A stretch of DNA of 13,253 nt from Candidatus Proteinoplasmatales archaeon SG8-5. Its GTDB lineage: Archaea > Thermoplasmatota > Thermoplasmata > SG8-5. Location: NCBI GenBank assembly GCA_001595885.1, contig LSSH01000099.1, forward strand, positions 1 through 13,253, given 5' to 3'. The notes below the pieces were generated by a model. That model ran no database searches, was not told the DNA's origin, and worked only from the letters and a program-made list of their open reading frames with translations. A program made the translations under genes and the position numbers. Positions 6,608-13,253 of this stretch are shown here, piece by piece. Position 1 is the first letter of the stretch. Each line of letters opens with the position of its first letter.

Positions 6608-7840
6608 ATGTTTGTCTGTCCGATGTGTGGGTCAGTAGTTGATGCAAGTGCCACTGAGTGCCAGAACTGCGGTGAACCTTTTGCTCCCGTCGACGACGAG
6701 GGCTTCACGACCGCACCTGTTGAGACCGAGGAGGTCGCCACAGGAGAAGAGGTTGTAGAGGATGAATACGCAGAGGAAGAACCTATGGCACCTGAGGATG
6801 AACTCTCGGAGGAATCCTTTGAGGGCGACACTGAATTCATAGAAGGCGAGGAATTCGACGAGGATAGCGAGTTCCCGGACGACCTGGAAGAGGGCGAACT
6901 CGAAATCACTGAAGAATTCGAAGAGGAGACCACGGAACTCGGTGATGAGGAAGCCCCGGAGCCAGCTATGGTTTCGTCTGAGGGATGCCCCATATGCGGC
7001 AGCAAGCTGTTCACGGTCGAATCCGGTGACCTGGTCTCCTGTGACGACTGCGGCAACGTATACATAAAGAAGGAAGAGCTCCTGCCTCCGGAACAAAACT
7101 GGAAACTAAAGTTCTGGGTAGGCTTGATATTCATCATAATCGGCGACATCGGAGTGGCGCTTGGGTCCTACGTTCACAACGTATACAGGTGGTCCCCCCT
7201 CGGCGACCTGTACCTGGGATACGGTTGGCTTGACCAGGCCGTCGGTATCGTCGGGGTCATAATATTCATATTAGGTTTGTTGTTGTTCGCCTGGTCCTTC
7301 AAGAGAGACAGGCTGGTGACCTGCCCTTCGTGTAAAGTCGTAATTCGCGAGTTGGAGCTCCTGCCTTATGAGGAGGAAGAGGAGCCGGAGCAGGAGGCCG
7401 AGGACATCGAGACCGCGGTTGAGGAGATCGGCGAGATCGGCGAGTGTCCCCACTGCGGAGCCCAGGTGAGCGTGTTCGACGAGGTGTGTGCCAACTGCGA
7501 TTCACCTCTGGGACAGACAGAAGAGTTCGAGGTGACCGAGGAGCTCACCGAAGAGGTGTCGGAAGAGGAGCCCGAGGTCGAACCAGAAGGGCCAGTTGAC
7601 GCTTCCGAGCTGGACGAAACCGATATAATAATGGAAAGCCTTGAATACCTCGAGGAAGAGGTCCAGGCCGAAGAGGAGATACCCGAGGAGAACGACGAAG
7701 GTCTGAAAGCCCTCAGGGAAATCGAGGAGGAATTCGGGGACACCGAAGAAGAAGCAACATGCCCCGAATGCGGAATGTTGATAGAACCAGGCGCCCCCAA
7801 TTGTCCGATATGCGGCGCAGACCTAACCGGTGGCGAGTGA
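6608..7840 (+). CDS. Acidic multi-zinc-ribbon membrane hairpin protein, mid-size paralogue (function unknown)
   Basis: This 410-residue paralogue of the preceding protein is expanded on both sides of the membrane. It has a Cys4 ribbon at 4-21, a Glu/Asp-rich linker (about 28-120), a second Cys4 ribbon at 127-148, two membrane helices (about 168-190 and 208-231, with GVALGSYVH as in the upstream gene), an unpaired CPSC just after the hairpin (239-242), then Cys4 ribbons at 280-297 and 385-402. A charged helical stretch (about 331-377) lies before the last ribbon. ATG 6608 is the only standard start, but it has no close ribosome binding site. The frame is open further upstream, and an ATT at 6581 lies 5 nt after a G-run (6570-6575); starting there would add nine acidic residues. 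The gap from the upstream stop is 40 nt with no TATA box, so co-transcription is likely. It ends 1 nt before the preferred start of the next gene. Confidence 0.85.
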   Translation: MFVCPMCGSVVDASATECQNCGEPFAPVDDEGFTTAPVETEEVATGEEVVEDEYAEEEPMAPEDELSEESFEGDTEFIEGEEFDEDSEFPDDLEEGELEITEEFEEETTELGDEEAPEPAMVSSEGCPICGSKLFTVESGDLVSCDDCGNVYIKKEELLPPEQNWKLKFWVGLIFIIIGDIGVALGSYVHNVYRWSPLGDLYLGYGWLDQAVGIVGVIIFILGLLLFAWSFKRDRLVTCPSCKVVIRELELLPYEEEEEPEQEAEDIETAVEEIGEIGECPHCGAQVSVFDEVCANCDSPLGQTEEFEVTEELTEEVSEEEPEVEPEGPVDASELDETDIIMESLEYLEEEVQAEEEIPEENDEGLKALREIEEEFGDTEEEATCPECGMLIEPGAPNCPICGADLTGGE

Positions 7841-7841
7841 T

Positions 7842-10800
7842 ATGGCAGACTGGCAACCCGTTTCAGGAGGCGAGAGGAAAAAGGCCGAAAAGACGCTTCA
7901 TAACTTCAAGAAGGCCCTGGACAAGGAATACAAATCTGGCAGATTCACTGCCGAGCAATGTATGGATATGGTGAAGAAAAAGGAGATCGAACTAGGTCTG
8001 TCACCCCCGCCAGTAGTGGAGGCTCCGCCCGAGCCCCCAGCACCGGAGCCGGTTCCCGAACCTGTCGAGGAAATCCCGGAGGAGCCGCCAGCGGAAGAAG
8101 AGGTCATAGAGGAGCTTCCCCCGCCGGAAGAGGAGCCATACGAGGAAATGGTCGAGGAGGAACTACCCCCGCCGGAAGAGGAGCCATTCGATGAAATGGT
8201 CGAGGAGGAACTGCCACCGCCTGAAGAGGTTCCAGAGGAGATCCTAGAGGAAGAGCCTATGGAGGAGATACCACCTCCAGAGGAGGATATGATCGAGCCC
8301 GAGGAAACTGTAGAAGAGGTTGAGGAACTTCCAGAGGAACCGGTTGCCGAAGAAGGGCCGATCGACGAGTATGAAGTCCCTGAGGAACCTGTCGGGGAAG
8401 AGCCAGTGCCCGAGGGAATAGAAGAGGTTGCCGAGGAGCCTGAGAAGCCAGCCTGGAAGCCTTTGGACCCCAAAGAACATAAGAAGGCCATGAAGTCGGC
8501 CCATAAGGAGATCAAACCCCTGGACAAGGACCTCAAGAAGGGCAACATAACAGCCGAGGAACACGAGAGATTGGTCACCCAGATCAGGATCAAACACGGC
8601 CTAATGGCTCCACCTGCCGAGAAACCTCCCGATGAGGTTCCGGAACCCCCGATGGAAGAGGAGCCAGTCGAGGAAATGGTAGAGGAGGAGCTACCTCCGC
8701 CTGAAGAGGTCCCGGAGGAGGTCGAACCGACCGCAGAAGAGGTCATGGAGGAAGGTCTCGAATGCCCCAACTGCAGCGCGTTCCTCCCCCTTAACGCAAC
8801 GTCCTGTGACATCTGCGGCGCGGAATTCATCCTAGAGGATGAGGAAGTGCCCGAGCCGTCCGTTGAGGAACCTGCTGAGGAGGTTCCAGAACCACCGATC
8901 GAGGAGGCCCCGGAAGAGGAGCCACCGATCGAGGAAGAAGCGGAGGAATATCCCGAGGAACCGATTGAGGAAGTCCCGGAGGAATTGCCTCCCGAGCCAG
9001 AAGAGGAACCAATCGAGGAACAGCCGGAGGAGGAAGAGCCCGAGGCGATGGACGAGGAGATTCCTGCCCCCATCTTCGTACCTTTGGAGGGCAAAGAGCT
9101 GAAGAGGGCTGAAAAGGACCTGCATAAATACAAGAAAGGCCTGGACAAGGATTTCAAGAGAGGCAATATCACAAGGGAAGACGCAATCGTCATGGTCAAA
9201 GAAAAGGAGATCGAACTCGGGATCGCCCCGCCCGAAGTTGTAGAAGAACCGCCAGCCGTCGATGTGGAAGCTGTTGAGGCTGAACCCATTGAAGAGGTCA
9301 TCGAGGCGGAAGCGGTTGAAGAGGTGATCGACGAAGAACCGGTCGAAGAGGTCATCGAGGATGAGGGGCCTCCCGAGGCAGAACCAGAGGAACTGGATAT
9401 TTCCGAGGAGAAAGAGATGCTCGTCGAGCACAAGGAAGAACTGGCCATCACCGAAACCCCGGACATGGCCTTGGACGAAGAGGCGGAGCCGGCTGAGGTC
9501 GAGGAAGTCATAGAAGAGGAACCGGTCGAGGAGATCGAACCCGAACCGGAGCCCGAGCCGGATCCGTTCGAAGGCCCGCGGGTGATGCTGGCAGCACATG
9601 CCGACGACCTAGGCCTGTTCAAGACACATGACATGGCCCTTGATGTGGAGCTGCCACCGGCAGAGCCGCCCAAACCGGCGCCGGTAATCGCTCCGGAGGC
9701 TCCCGTTGAAGAGGAGAAGCCAGAGGTCACCGTTGCCCCTGTCCCGGTATTCATTCCGTTGGAGGGGAGGGAGCTGAAAAAGGCCCAGAAGGAACTTCAC
9801 AAGTACAAGAAAGGGCTTGATAAGGACTTCAAGAAGGGCAACATATCAAGAGAGGAGGCCATACTGAAGGTCCAGGAGAAGGAAATCCAACTTGGCCTGG
9901 CACAAGCTCCGGACCTTGAGGTTACCGAAGAGATTGAGGAAGTAGTCATTGAAGAACCAGCGGTCGAGGAACCAGTGGTCGAGGTGGAGGCAGAGATCGA
10001 GGAGATCCCTGAAGAGGAACCGCCGGTCGAGGAGATTCCAGAAGAGGAGCCCGTGGAAGCGGTCACAGAGATCGAGGAGGTCACCGAGGAGGAGGTCACC
10101 GAGATAATCGAAGAGGAACCGACCGCCGAGGAGAGGGTCTGCACAGCCTGCGGGGCCTTCGTTTCAGTCGGAGCCACGGCCTGTCCGATCTGCGATTCGC
10201 CAATGGAGGAGGCTGGGGAGATCGAGGAACTGCCTCCTGAAGAACCCATTGAGGAGGCTCCCATAGAGGAGGTTCCCATTGAGGAGCCTATCGAGGAAGA
10301 ACCGCCTGTCGCGGAACCCGAACCGGTTGAAGAGCCTGAGCCAGAAATCCCGCCCGCCGAACCATTGCCAATAGATGAGGAGTACGAGGATATCGCAGCA
10401 CCTGAGGAGGTCCCGCCGGAAGAGGAGGAGAACATCTGTCCGGGATGCGGGGCGTTCCTTGAGGCGGATTCCACTGAGTGTTTCATATGCGGGGTCTCAC
10501 TCGTGGCCGAGGAACCTCCCGTTGAGGAAGCACCTGAGATAGAGGAACCGCCGTTCGAGGTGGAACCCGTCGAGGAGGTCCCGGTCGAAGAGCCGGTGGA
10601 GGAAGCACCAGAGGTTCCAGAGGAGCCTGAAGCGGAGGCCGAGGAGGAGGAAGTCATCGAGCTCGAGGAAGGCCAGATACTGTGCCCGTCATGTTCTAGC
10701 ATCATTGCCAGCGATATCGAACAATGCCCGGAGTGCTGGACGGACCTTTCGTTATATGTACAATGCAGCTCATGCAACCTGCTGACTCCAGCCGGAGAAG

Positions 10801-12326
10801 AAACGTGCCGCGAATGCTTCTCGCCTTTAATTGTCACCGTTGAGGAGGTCGAGGAGGCCGAGGAGGTCGAGGAAGAGGCCGAGGACTTCGAAGAGGAGGA
10901 TTTCCTGCCTGCGGACATTGAGATCCCGGACGAGGAAATCGAGATATCCGAAGAACTGAGGGACGAGATGACCCTTCTTGAGGCCGAGGAGGCCCAGGAG
11001 AAGGAGTGTCTGGTCTGCGGCGCCATCTTCGGCCCCGATGACGAGGTCTGTCCCATATGCCGTATGGAATACGGGGTGGTAATAGAGGAAGTACCGGAGC
11101 CCGAAAAGATTTGGGAGGGCATGGAGGTCGAGGTTGGACCAAGCATGCACGTGTGCCCCAATTGCCATGAAACGGTCATAGGCCTGGACGCCACCGAAAG
11201 GGAGATACAAGAGTTAAAATGGTTCAGGTGGGGTATCTACGCGATATTCATCGGAATATTCTTCACATCGTTCTCAATGTGGGTGAGGGGCATAAACGTC
11301 GAGAACGCCTCACTGGGACTCAACCCGCCGCCCACGGACGCCGTGGTCAACATCGTCGGCTGGATACTCGTCATTGTCGGATTCGTATTCTGGTATATGT
11401 CATGGAAACTTCACGAGAACAAGATGGAGTGCCCCCAGTGCGGCATCGAGGTGAACACCGAGATGGCCATATGCGTCAACTGCGGTGCAGAGCTCATTGA
11501 ACCGGAGGGAGGGTTCCCAGAGGAAGAACCCGAGCCCATTATGGATGCAGATGTGGTCGAGGAAGAGGTGGCGGAGGAAGCTGTCGAGGAGGTCTACGAA
11601 GAGGAGCTTCCCGAGGAACCAGAGGAATATATTGAACCCGAGGCTCCAATGGAAGAACCCCTGCCTGAACCGCCGCTGGAGGAGGAAGCCGAGTTCGAGG
11701 AGATCCCGGATGAAGAAGGAATGCCGGAAGAGCTCCCGTCGGAGGAGGAATATGCAGAGCCGGAACCCATCGAGGAGCCCGAACCACCGATGGAGGAGCC
11801 TGAAGCGCCAGAGGAGCCAATGGAAGAGGAGGCATACGAAGAACCCGATATGGAAATCGAGCCAGACACGTATGAGGAACCTCTGCCCGAACCTGAGCCT
11901 GAACCGGAACCAGAACCTCTCCCAGAGCCGGAGCCTGAGCCTGAACCCGAGCCGGAAGCACCCATCGAGGAACCCGTTGCAGAGCCGCCTGTGGATGACT
12001 TCGGCCTCGATGCCGAAGACGCGGAGCCCACCAAGAAGTGCCCTGGTTGCGGCATATTCGTGGACGTGAACGAATCCCAGTGTCCTGTCTGCGACACCGT
12101 GTTCCAGGTGGAAGGAGGGGTTCCAGCCGAGGATGCTGAGATGGAGGCAATGGGAGAGCCAGCAGAGGCCGAGGAGCCCGAAGTAGAGGCGGAACCGGAA
12201 GTGGAACCCGAACCCCCGGCCGAAGAAGAGGCGGACGAAGAGTACGTCGAATGTCCGTCCTGCGGCGCCCTGATATCCCCGAGCGAGAAGGAGTGCCCCA
12301 TCTGCGAGTATCCGATGGACAGCTGA
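7842..12326 (+). CDS. Giant acidic zinc-ribbon/helical-repeat membrane protein (function unknown)
   Basis: This protein of about 1494 residues is unlike any single family I can name. In order it has four 51-residue helical modules (4-54, 205-255, 412-462, 637-687), a Cys4 ribbon between the second and third (308-325), and a duplicated motif containing DMALD (526-552 and 582-608). Then come Cys4 ribbons at 767-784, 866-883, 948-965, 975-992 and 1056-1073, an unpaired CPNC (1105-1108), membrane helices at about 1127-1149 and 1167-1188, and ribbons at 1197-1214, 1400-1417 and 1471-1488. Linkers are dominated by Glu, Pro and Val and are probably disordered and strongly negative. The hairpin layout and ribbons relate it to the two upstream genes. 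ATG 7842 is preferred, 1 nt after the upstream stop, with GGTGG 8 nt before it; GTG 7830 would add four residues. No catalytic motif is visible. It reads as a membrane-tethered scaffold, but that is inference. Confidence 0.85.
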   Translation: MADWQPVSGGERKKAEKTLHNFKKALDKEYKSGRFTAEQCMDMVKKKEIELGLSPPPVVEAPPEPPAPEPVPEPVEEIPEEPPAEEEVIEELPPPEEEPYEEMVEEELPPPEEEPFDEMVEEELPPPEEVPEEILEEEPMEEIPPPEEDMIEPEETVEEVEELPEEPVAEEGPIDEYEVPEEPVGEEPVPEGIEEVAEEPEKPAWKPLDPKEHKKAMKSAHKEIKPLDKDLKKGNITAEEHERLVTQIRIKHGLMAPPAEKPPDEVPEPPMEEEPVEEMVEEELPPPEEVPEEVEPTAEEVMEEGLECPNCSAFLPLNATSCDICGAEFILEDEEVPEPSVEEPAEEVPEPPIEEAPEEEPPIEEEAEEYPEEPIEEVPEELPPEPEEEPIEEQPEEEEPEAMDEEIPAPIFVPLEGKELKRAEKDLHKYKKGLDKDFKRGNITREDAIVMVKEKEIELGIAPPEVVEEPPAVDVEAVEAEPIEEVIEAEAVEEVIDEEPVEEVIEDEGPPEAEPEELDISEEKEMLVEHKEELAITETPDMALDEEAEPAEVEEVIEEEPVEEIEPEPEPEPDPFEGPRVMLAAHADDLGLFKTHDMALDVELPPAEPPKPAPVIAPEAPVEEEKPEVTVAPVPVFIPLEGRELKKAQKELHKYKKGLDKDFKKGNISREEAILKVQEKEIQLGLAQAPDLEVTEEIEEVVIEEPAVEEPVVEVEAEIEEIPEEEPPVEEIPEEEPVEAVTEIEEVTEEEVTEIIEEEPTAEERVCTACGAFVSVGATACPICDSPMEEAGEIEELPPEEPIEEAPIEEVPIEEPIEEEPPVAEPEPVEEPEPEIPPAEPLPIDEEYEDIAAPEEVPPEEEENICPGCGAFLEADSTECFICGVSLVAEEPPVEEAPEIEEPPFEVEPVEEVPVEEPVEEAPEVPEEPEAEAEEEEVIELEEGQILCPSCSSIIASDIEQCPECWTDLSLYVQCSSCNLLTPAGEETCRECFSPLIVTVEEVEEAEEVEEEAEDFEEEDFLPADIEIPDEEIEISEELRDEMTLLEAEEAQEKECLVCGAIFGPDDEVCPICRMEYGVVIEEVPEPEKIWEGMEVEVGPSMHVCPNCHETVIGLDATEREIQELKWFRWGIYAIFIGIFFTSFSMWVRGINVENASLGLNPPPTDAVVNIVGWILVIVGFVFWYMSWKLHENKMECPQCGIEVNTEMAICVNCGAELIEPEGGFPEEEPEPIMDADVVEEEVAEEAVEEVYEEELPEEPEEYIEPEAPMEEPLPEPPLEEEAEFEEIPDEEGMPEELPSEEEYAEPEPIEEPEPPMEEPEAPEEPMEEEAYEEPDMEIEPDTYEEPLPEPEPEPEPEPLPEPEPEPEPEPEAPIEEPVAEPPVDDFGLDAEDAEPTKKCPGCGIFVDVNESQCPVCDTVFQVEGGVPAEDAEMEAMGEPAEAEEPEVEAEPEVEPEPPAEEEADEEYVECPSCGALISPSEKECPICEYPMDS
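8109..8228 (+). repeat. 48-nt direct repeat coding Pro/Glu-rich linker
   Basis: Two adjacent 48-nt units (8109-8156 and 8157-8204) match at 44 of 48 bases and encode EELPPPEEEPYEEMVE and EELPPPEEEPFDEMVE. A third, partial and more diverged unit follows from 8205. A related stretch with VEEMVEEELPPPEEVPEE recurs at about 8664-8720. The high base identity points to recent tandem duplication, so length may vary between strains. Confidence 0.75.
9417..9665 (+). repeat. Duplicated 27-residue DMALD motif
   Basis: Two ungapped 27-residue copies begin at 9417 and 9585, between the third and fourth helical modules of the giant gene. They share MLxxHxxxL, then TxDMALDxE and PAE; 14 of 27 positions are identical. 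Conserved hydrophobic and His positions in a sea of Glu/Pro suggest a binding motif or small folded element, not a linker. Confidence 0.65.
11886..11957 (+). repeat. Pro-Glu dipeptide repeat tract
   Basis: Residues 1349-1372 of the giant protein are almost entirely alternating Pro-Glu, broken once by a Leu. Codons for both residues vary from unit to unit (CCT/CCG/CCA/CCC and GAG/GAA), so the repetition is kept at protein level and is not a recent DNA slippage product. Such tracts form stiff, extended, negatively charged spacers. Confidence 0.75.
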
Positions 12327-12423
12327 ATCCCCAGAGATCTTGTCCGGGAATCCGATTATCCTATGTTACTAACAGTTTGGATACTGAAAATCAATAATGG
12401 GTCACCAATTCAGCGCCCTGTGT
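12327..12423. other. Convergent intergenic region with a small palindrome
   Basis: These 97 bases separate the stop of the giant + strand gene from the stop of the minus-strand mutase gene, so transcription from both sides should end here. I see no strong hairpin plus U-tract. TGTTACTAACA at 12364-12374 is a perfect inverted repeat with 5-bp arms, followed by GTTTGG, and a weak T-rich patch lies on the minus strand around 12385-12397. Either could contribute to termination. Confidence 0.3.
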
Positions 12424-13253
12424 TCAATAGATGGGAGGTTCGTCGTACTCGCCGAACACTCCCCTGAGCACGTCGCAGGTCTCTCCCAGGGTGGCGGGGA
12501 CCTTGACGGCCTCGAGTATGTAAGGCATGAGATTCTCCTCGGTCTCAGCGGCCCTCCCGAGTGCCGAAAGGGCCTTTTCGTACCTTGAGCTGTCCCTGTC
12601 TGCCCTTAGTTTCCTAAGCCTCTCTATCTGCTTGCGCTCGCCCTCCGGGTCCATCTTCAGCAGCGGTATGTCAATCTCCCCTTCCTCGGTGAACTCGTTG
12701 ACACCGACGATGACCCTTTCCTTCCTCTCGATCTCTGTCTGGTACCTGTAAGCGCTGTTGGCTATCTCCTGCTGGAAGAAGCCCTTCTCGATACCCTTCA
12801 GAACGCCGCCCATTGCCTCGATCTTGTCGAAGTACTTGTTGGTCTCGTCTTCCATGTAATCGGTCATGTACTCGACGAAGTACGAGCCTGCAAGAGGGTC
12901 GATGGTGTTGGTCACGCCGCTCTCGTGCGCCAGTATCTGCTGCGTCCTGAGGGCTATCTTCACCGCCTTCTCTGACGGCAGGGCCAGTGCCTCGTCCATC
13001 GAGTTCGTGTGCAGCGACTGAGTCCCCCCGAGGACAGCGGCCAGCGCCTGAACGGTCGTCCTGATGATGTTGTTCTCCGGTTGCTGGGCAGAGAGAGAGC
13101 AGCCGGCGGTCTGCGTGTGGAACCTCATCCACATGCTCCGCGGCTTCTTCGCGCCCCTCTTCTTCATCTCCTTGGCCCAGATGCGCCTGGCAGCCCTGTA
13201 CTTCGCCAGCTCCTCGAATAGGTCGTTATGAGCGTTGAAGAAGAACGATAGGC
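12424..13253 (-). CDS. mcmA1: Methylmalonyl-CoA mutase large subunit, C-terminal half (5' end outside window)
   Basis: The visible 275 residues are the C-terminal half of the catalytic TIM-barrel subunit of an adenosylcobalamin-dependent acyl-CoA mutase, most likely methylmalonyl-CoA mutase, which interconverts methylmalonyl-CoA and succinyl-CoA. The frame is open to the window edge and begins with LSFFFNAHNDLFEELAKYRA, so the ATG at 13167 is internal. Recognisable motifs are MWMRFHTQTAGCSLSAQQPE (its His, at 13117-13119, corresponds to the active-site His contacting the substrate), NNIIRTTVQALAAVLGGTQS, HTNSMDEALALPSE and NTIDPLAGSYFVE. The protein ends after LRGVFGEYDEPPIY with no cobalamin-binding DXHXXG domain, as expected for archaea, where that domain is a separate small subunit, not seen here. 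It converges on the giant zinc-ribbon gene across 97 nt. Isobutyryl- or ethylmalonyl-CoA mutase is a less likely alternative. Confidence 0.93.
   Translation of the reverse strand, partial: LSFFFNAHNDLFEELAKYRAARRIWAKEMKKRGAKKPRSMWMRFHTQTAGCSLSAQQPENNIIRTTVQALAAVLGGTQSLHTNSMDEALALPSEKAVKIALRTQQILAHESGVTNTIDPLAGSYFVEYMTDYMEDETNKYFDKIEAMGGVLKGIEKGFFQQEIANSAYRYQTEIERKERVIVGVNEFTEEGEIDIPLLKMDPEGERKQIERLRKLRADRDSSRYEKALSALGRAAETEENLMPYILEAVKVPATLGETCDVLRGVFGEYDEPPIY

Larger units (their letters stand above)
7851..9902 (+). repeat. Four copies of a 51-residue charged helical module
   Basis: Copies lie at 7851-8003, 8454-8606, 9075-9227 and 9750-9902, each exactly 153 nt, within the giant zinc-ribbon gene. 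The shared pattern is an aromatic start (W or F, then xP), a basic helix with AxKxxHKxxKxLDK, the turn KKGNIT (or SGRFT), then (R/A)E(E/D) and a second helix ending EIELGL. The last two copies match at 38 of 51 residues; the first two are more divergent. The 'basic helix, GxIT, acidic helix' shape resembles the SHOCT domain, a short oligomerising module, but I cannot confirm membership. The modules are net basic-to-neutral islands in an otherwise highly acidic chain. Confidence 0.8.

Noticed and set aside
8109..8228. CRISPR-like array
   Set aside because: The units are adjacent without spacers, lie in frame inside a coding region and encode a Pro/Glu linker.
7898..9754. 618-codon open frame on the minus strand, rich in Ser and Gly
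   Set aside because: It is antisense to the giant gene. Glu and Pro codons read in reverse give Ser, Gly and Thr without stops, so a long empty frame is expected. It has no motif, promoter or sensible composition, while the + frame has conserved modules and cysteines. The minus-strand frames at 9797-11194 and 11594-12301 are rejected for the same reason.
11880..11960. Pro-Glu tract as evidence of a TonB-like protein
   Set aside because: There is no TonB domain, and the tract lies in a C-terminal tail between zinc ribbons of an archaeal protein. The resemblance is only compositional.
11485..12069. 194-codon + strand frame rich in Arg, Ser and Asn
   Set aside because: It is an out-of-frame reading of the Glu/Pro linker of the giant gene, with no ribosome binding site and no conserved motif.
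6608..12326. Strongly acidic proteins taken as a sign of a halophile
   Set aside because: The acidity is confined to linkers of these proteins. Cdc48, the mutase and the mevalonate enzymes have ordinary Lys-rich composition, unlike salt-adapted proteomes.

Overview
The window reads as archaeal chromosome. Three promoters have a TATA element about 24-45 nt before the start codon, two of them giving leaderless or nearly leaderless mRNAs. The genes include a Cdc48/VAT-type double-ring AAA+ ATPase, the archaeal version of the mevalonate pathway, and an archaeal-style methylmalonyl-CoA mutase large subunit. The combination suggests an uncultured heterotrophic member of the Thermoplasmatota/Euryarchaeota with fairly high GC. 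That placement is inference; no rRNA is present to settle it.

Region 1 (1-3514, + strand) is an isoprenoid cluster: the C-terminal part of mevalonate kinase, a UbiD-family decarboxylase fitting anhydromevalonate phosphate decarboxylase, then the large (aconitase X) and small (DUF126 swivelling domain) subunits of phosphomevalonate dehydratase. Together these take mevalonate to isopentenyl phosphate; the final kinase is not in view. The large subunit is broken by a frameshift near 2525-2535, apparently with loss of some codons. Its three conserved cysteines are split between two reading frames.

Region 2 (3515-6063, + strand) carries cdc48 from its own TATA promoter, followed after 10 nt by a 79-residue PRC-barrel protein whose Shine-Dalgarno sequence overlaps the cdc48 stop codon.

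Region 3 (6064-12326, + strand) is the unusual part. Three consecutive paralogues of 148, 410 and about 1494 residues share Cys4 zinc ribbons and a two-helix membrane hairpin. They grow by adding zinc ribbons and Glu/Pro-rich linkers. The largest has nine Cys4 sites, four copies of a 51-residue charged helical module ahead of the membrane, a duplicated 27-residue motif and long acidic, presumably disordered, linkers. They appear to be transcribed together from one leaderless promoter at about 6093. Their function is unknown; a membrane-tethered scaffold is the most natural reading.

Region 4 (12327-13253) is a convergent junction followed by the C-terminal half of a methylmalonyl-CoA mutase large subunit on the minus strand, running off the window. 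No RNA genes, CRISPR arrays, insertion sequences or integration sites were seen, and no gene-free stretch reaches 300 bases.
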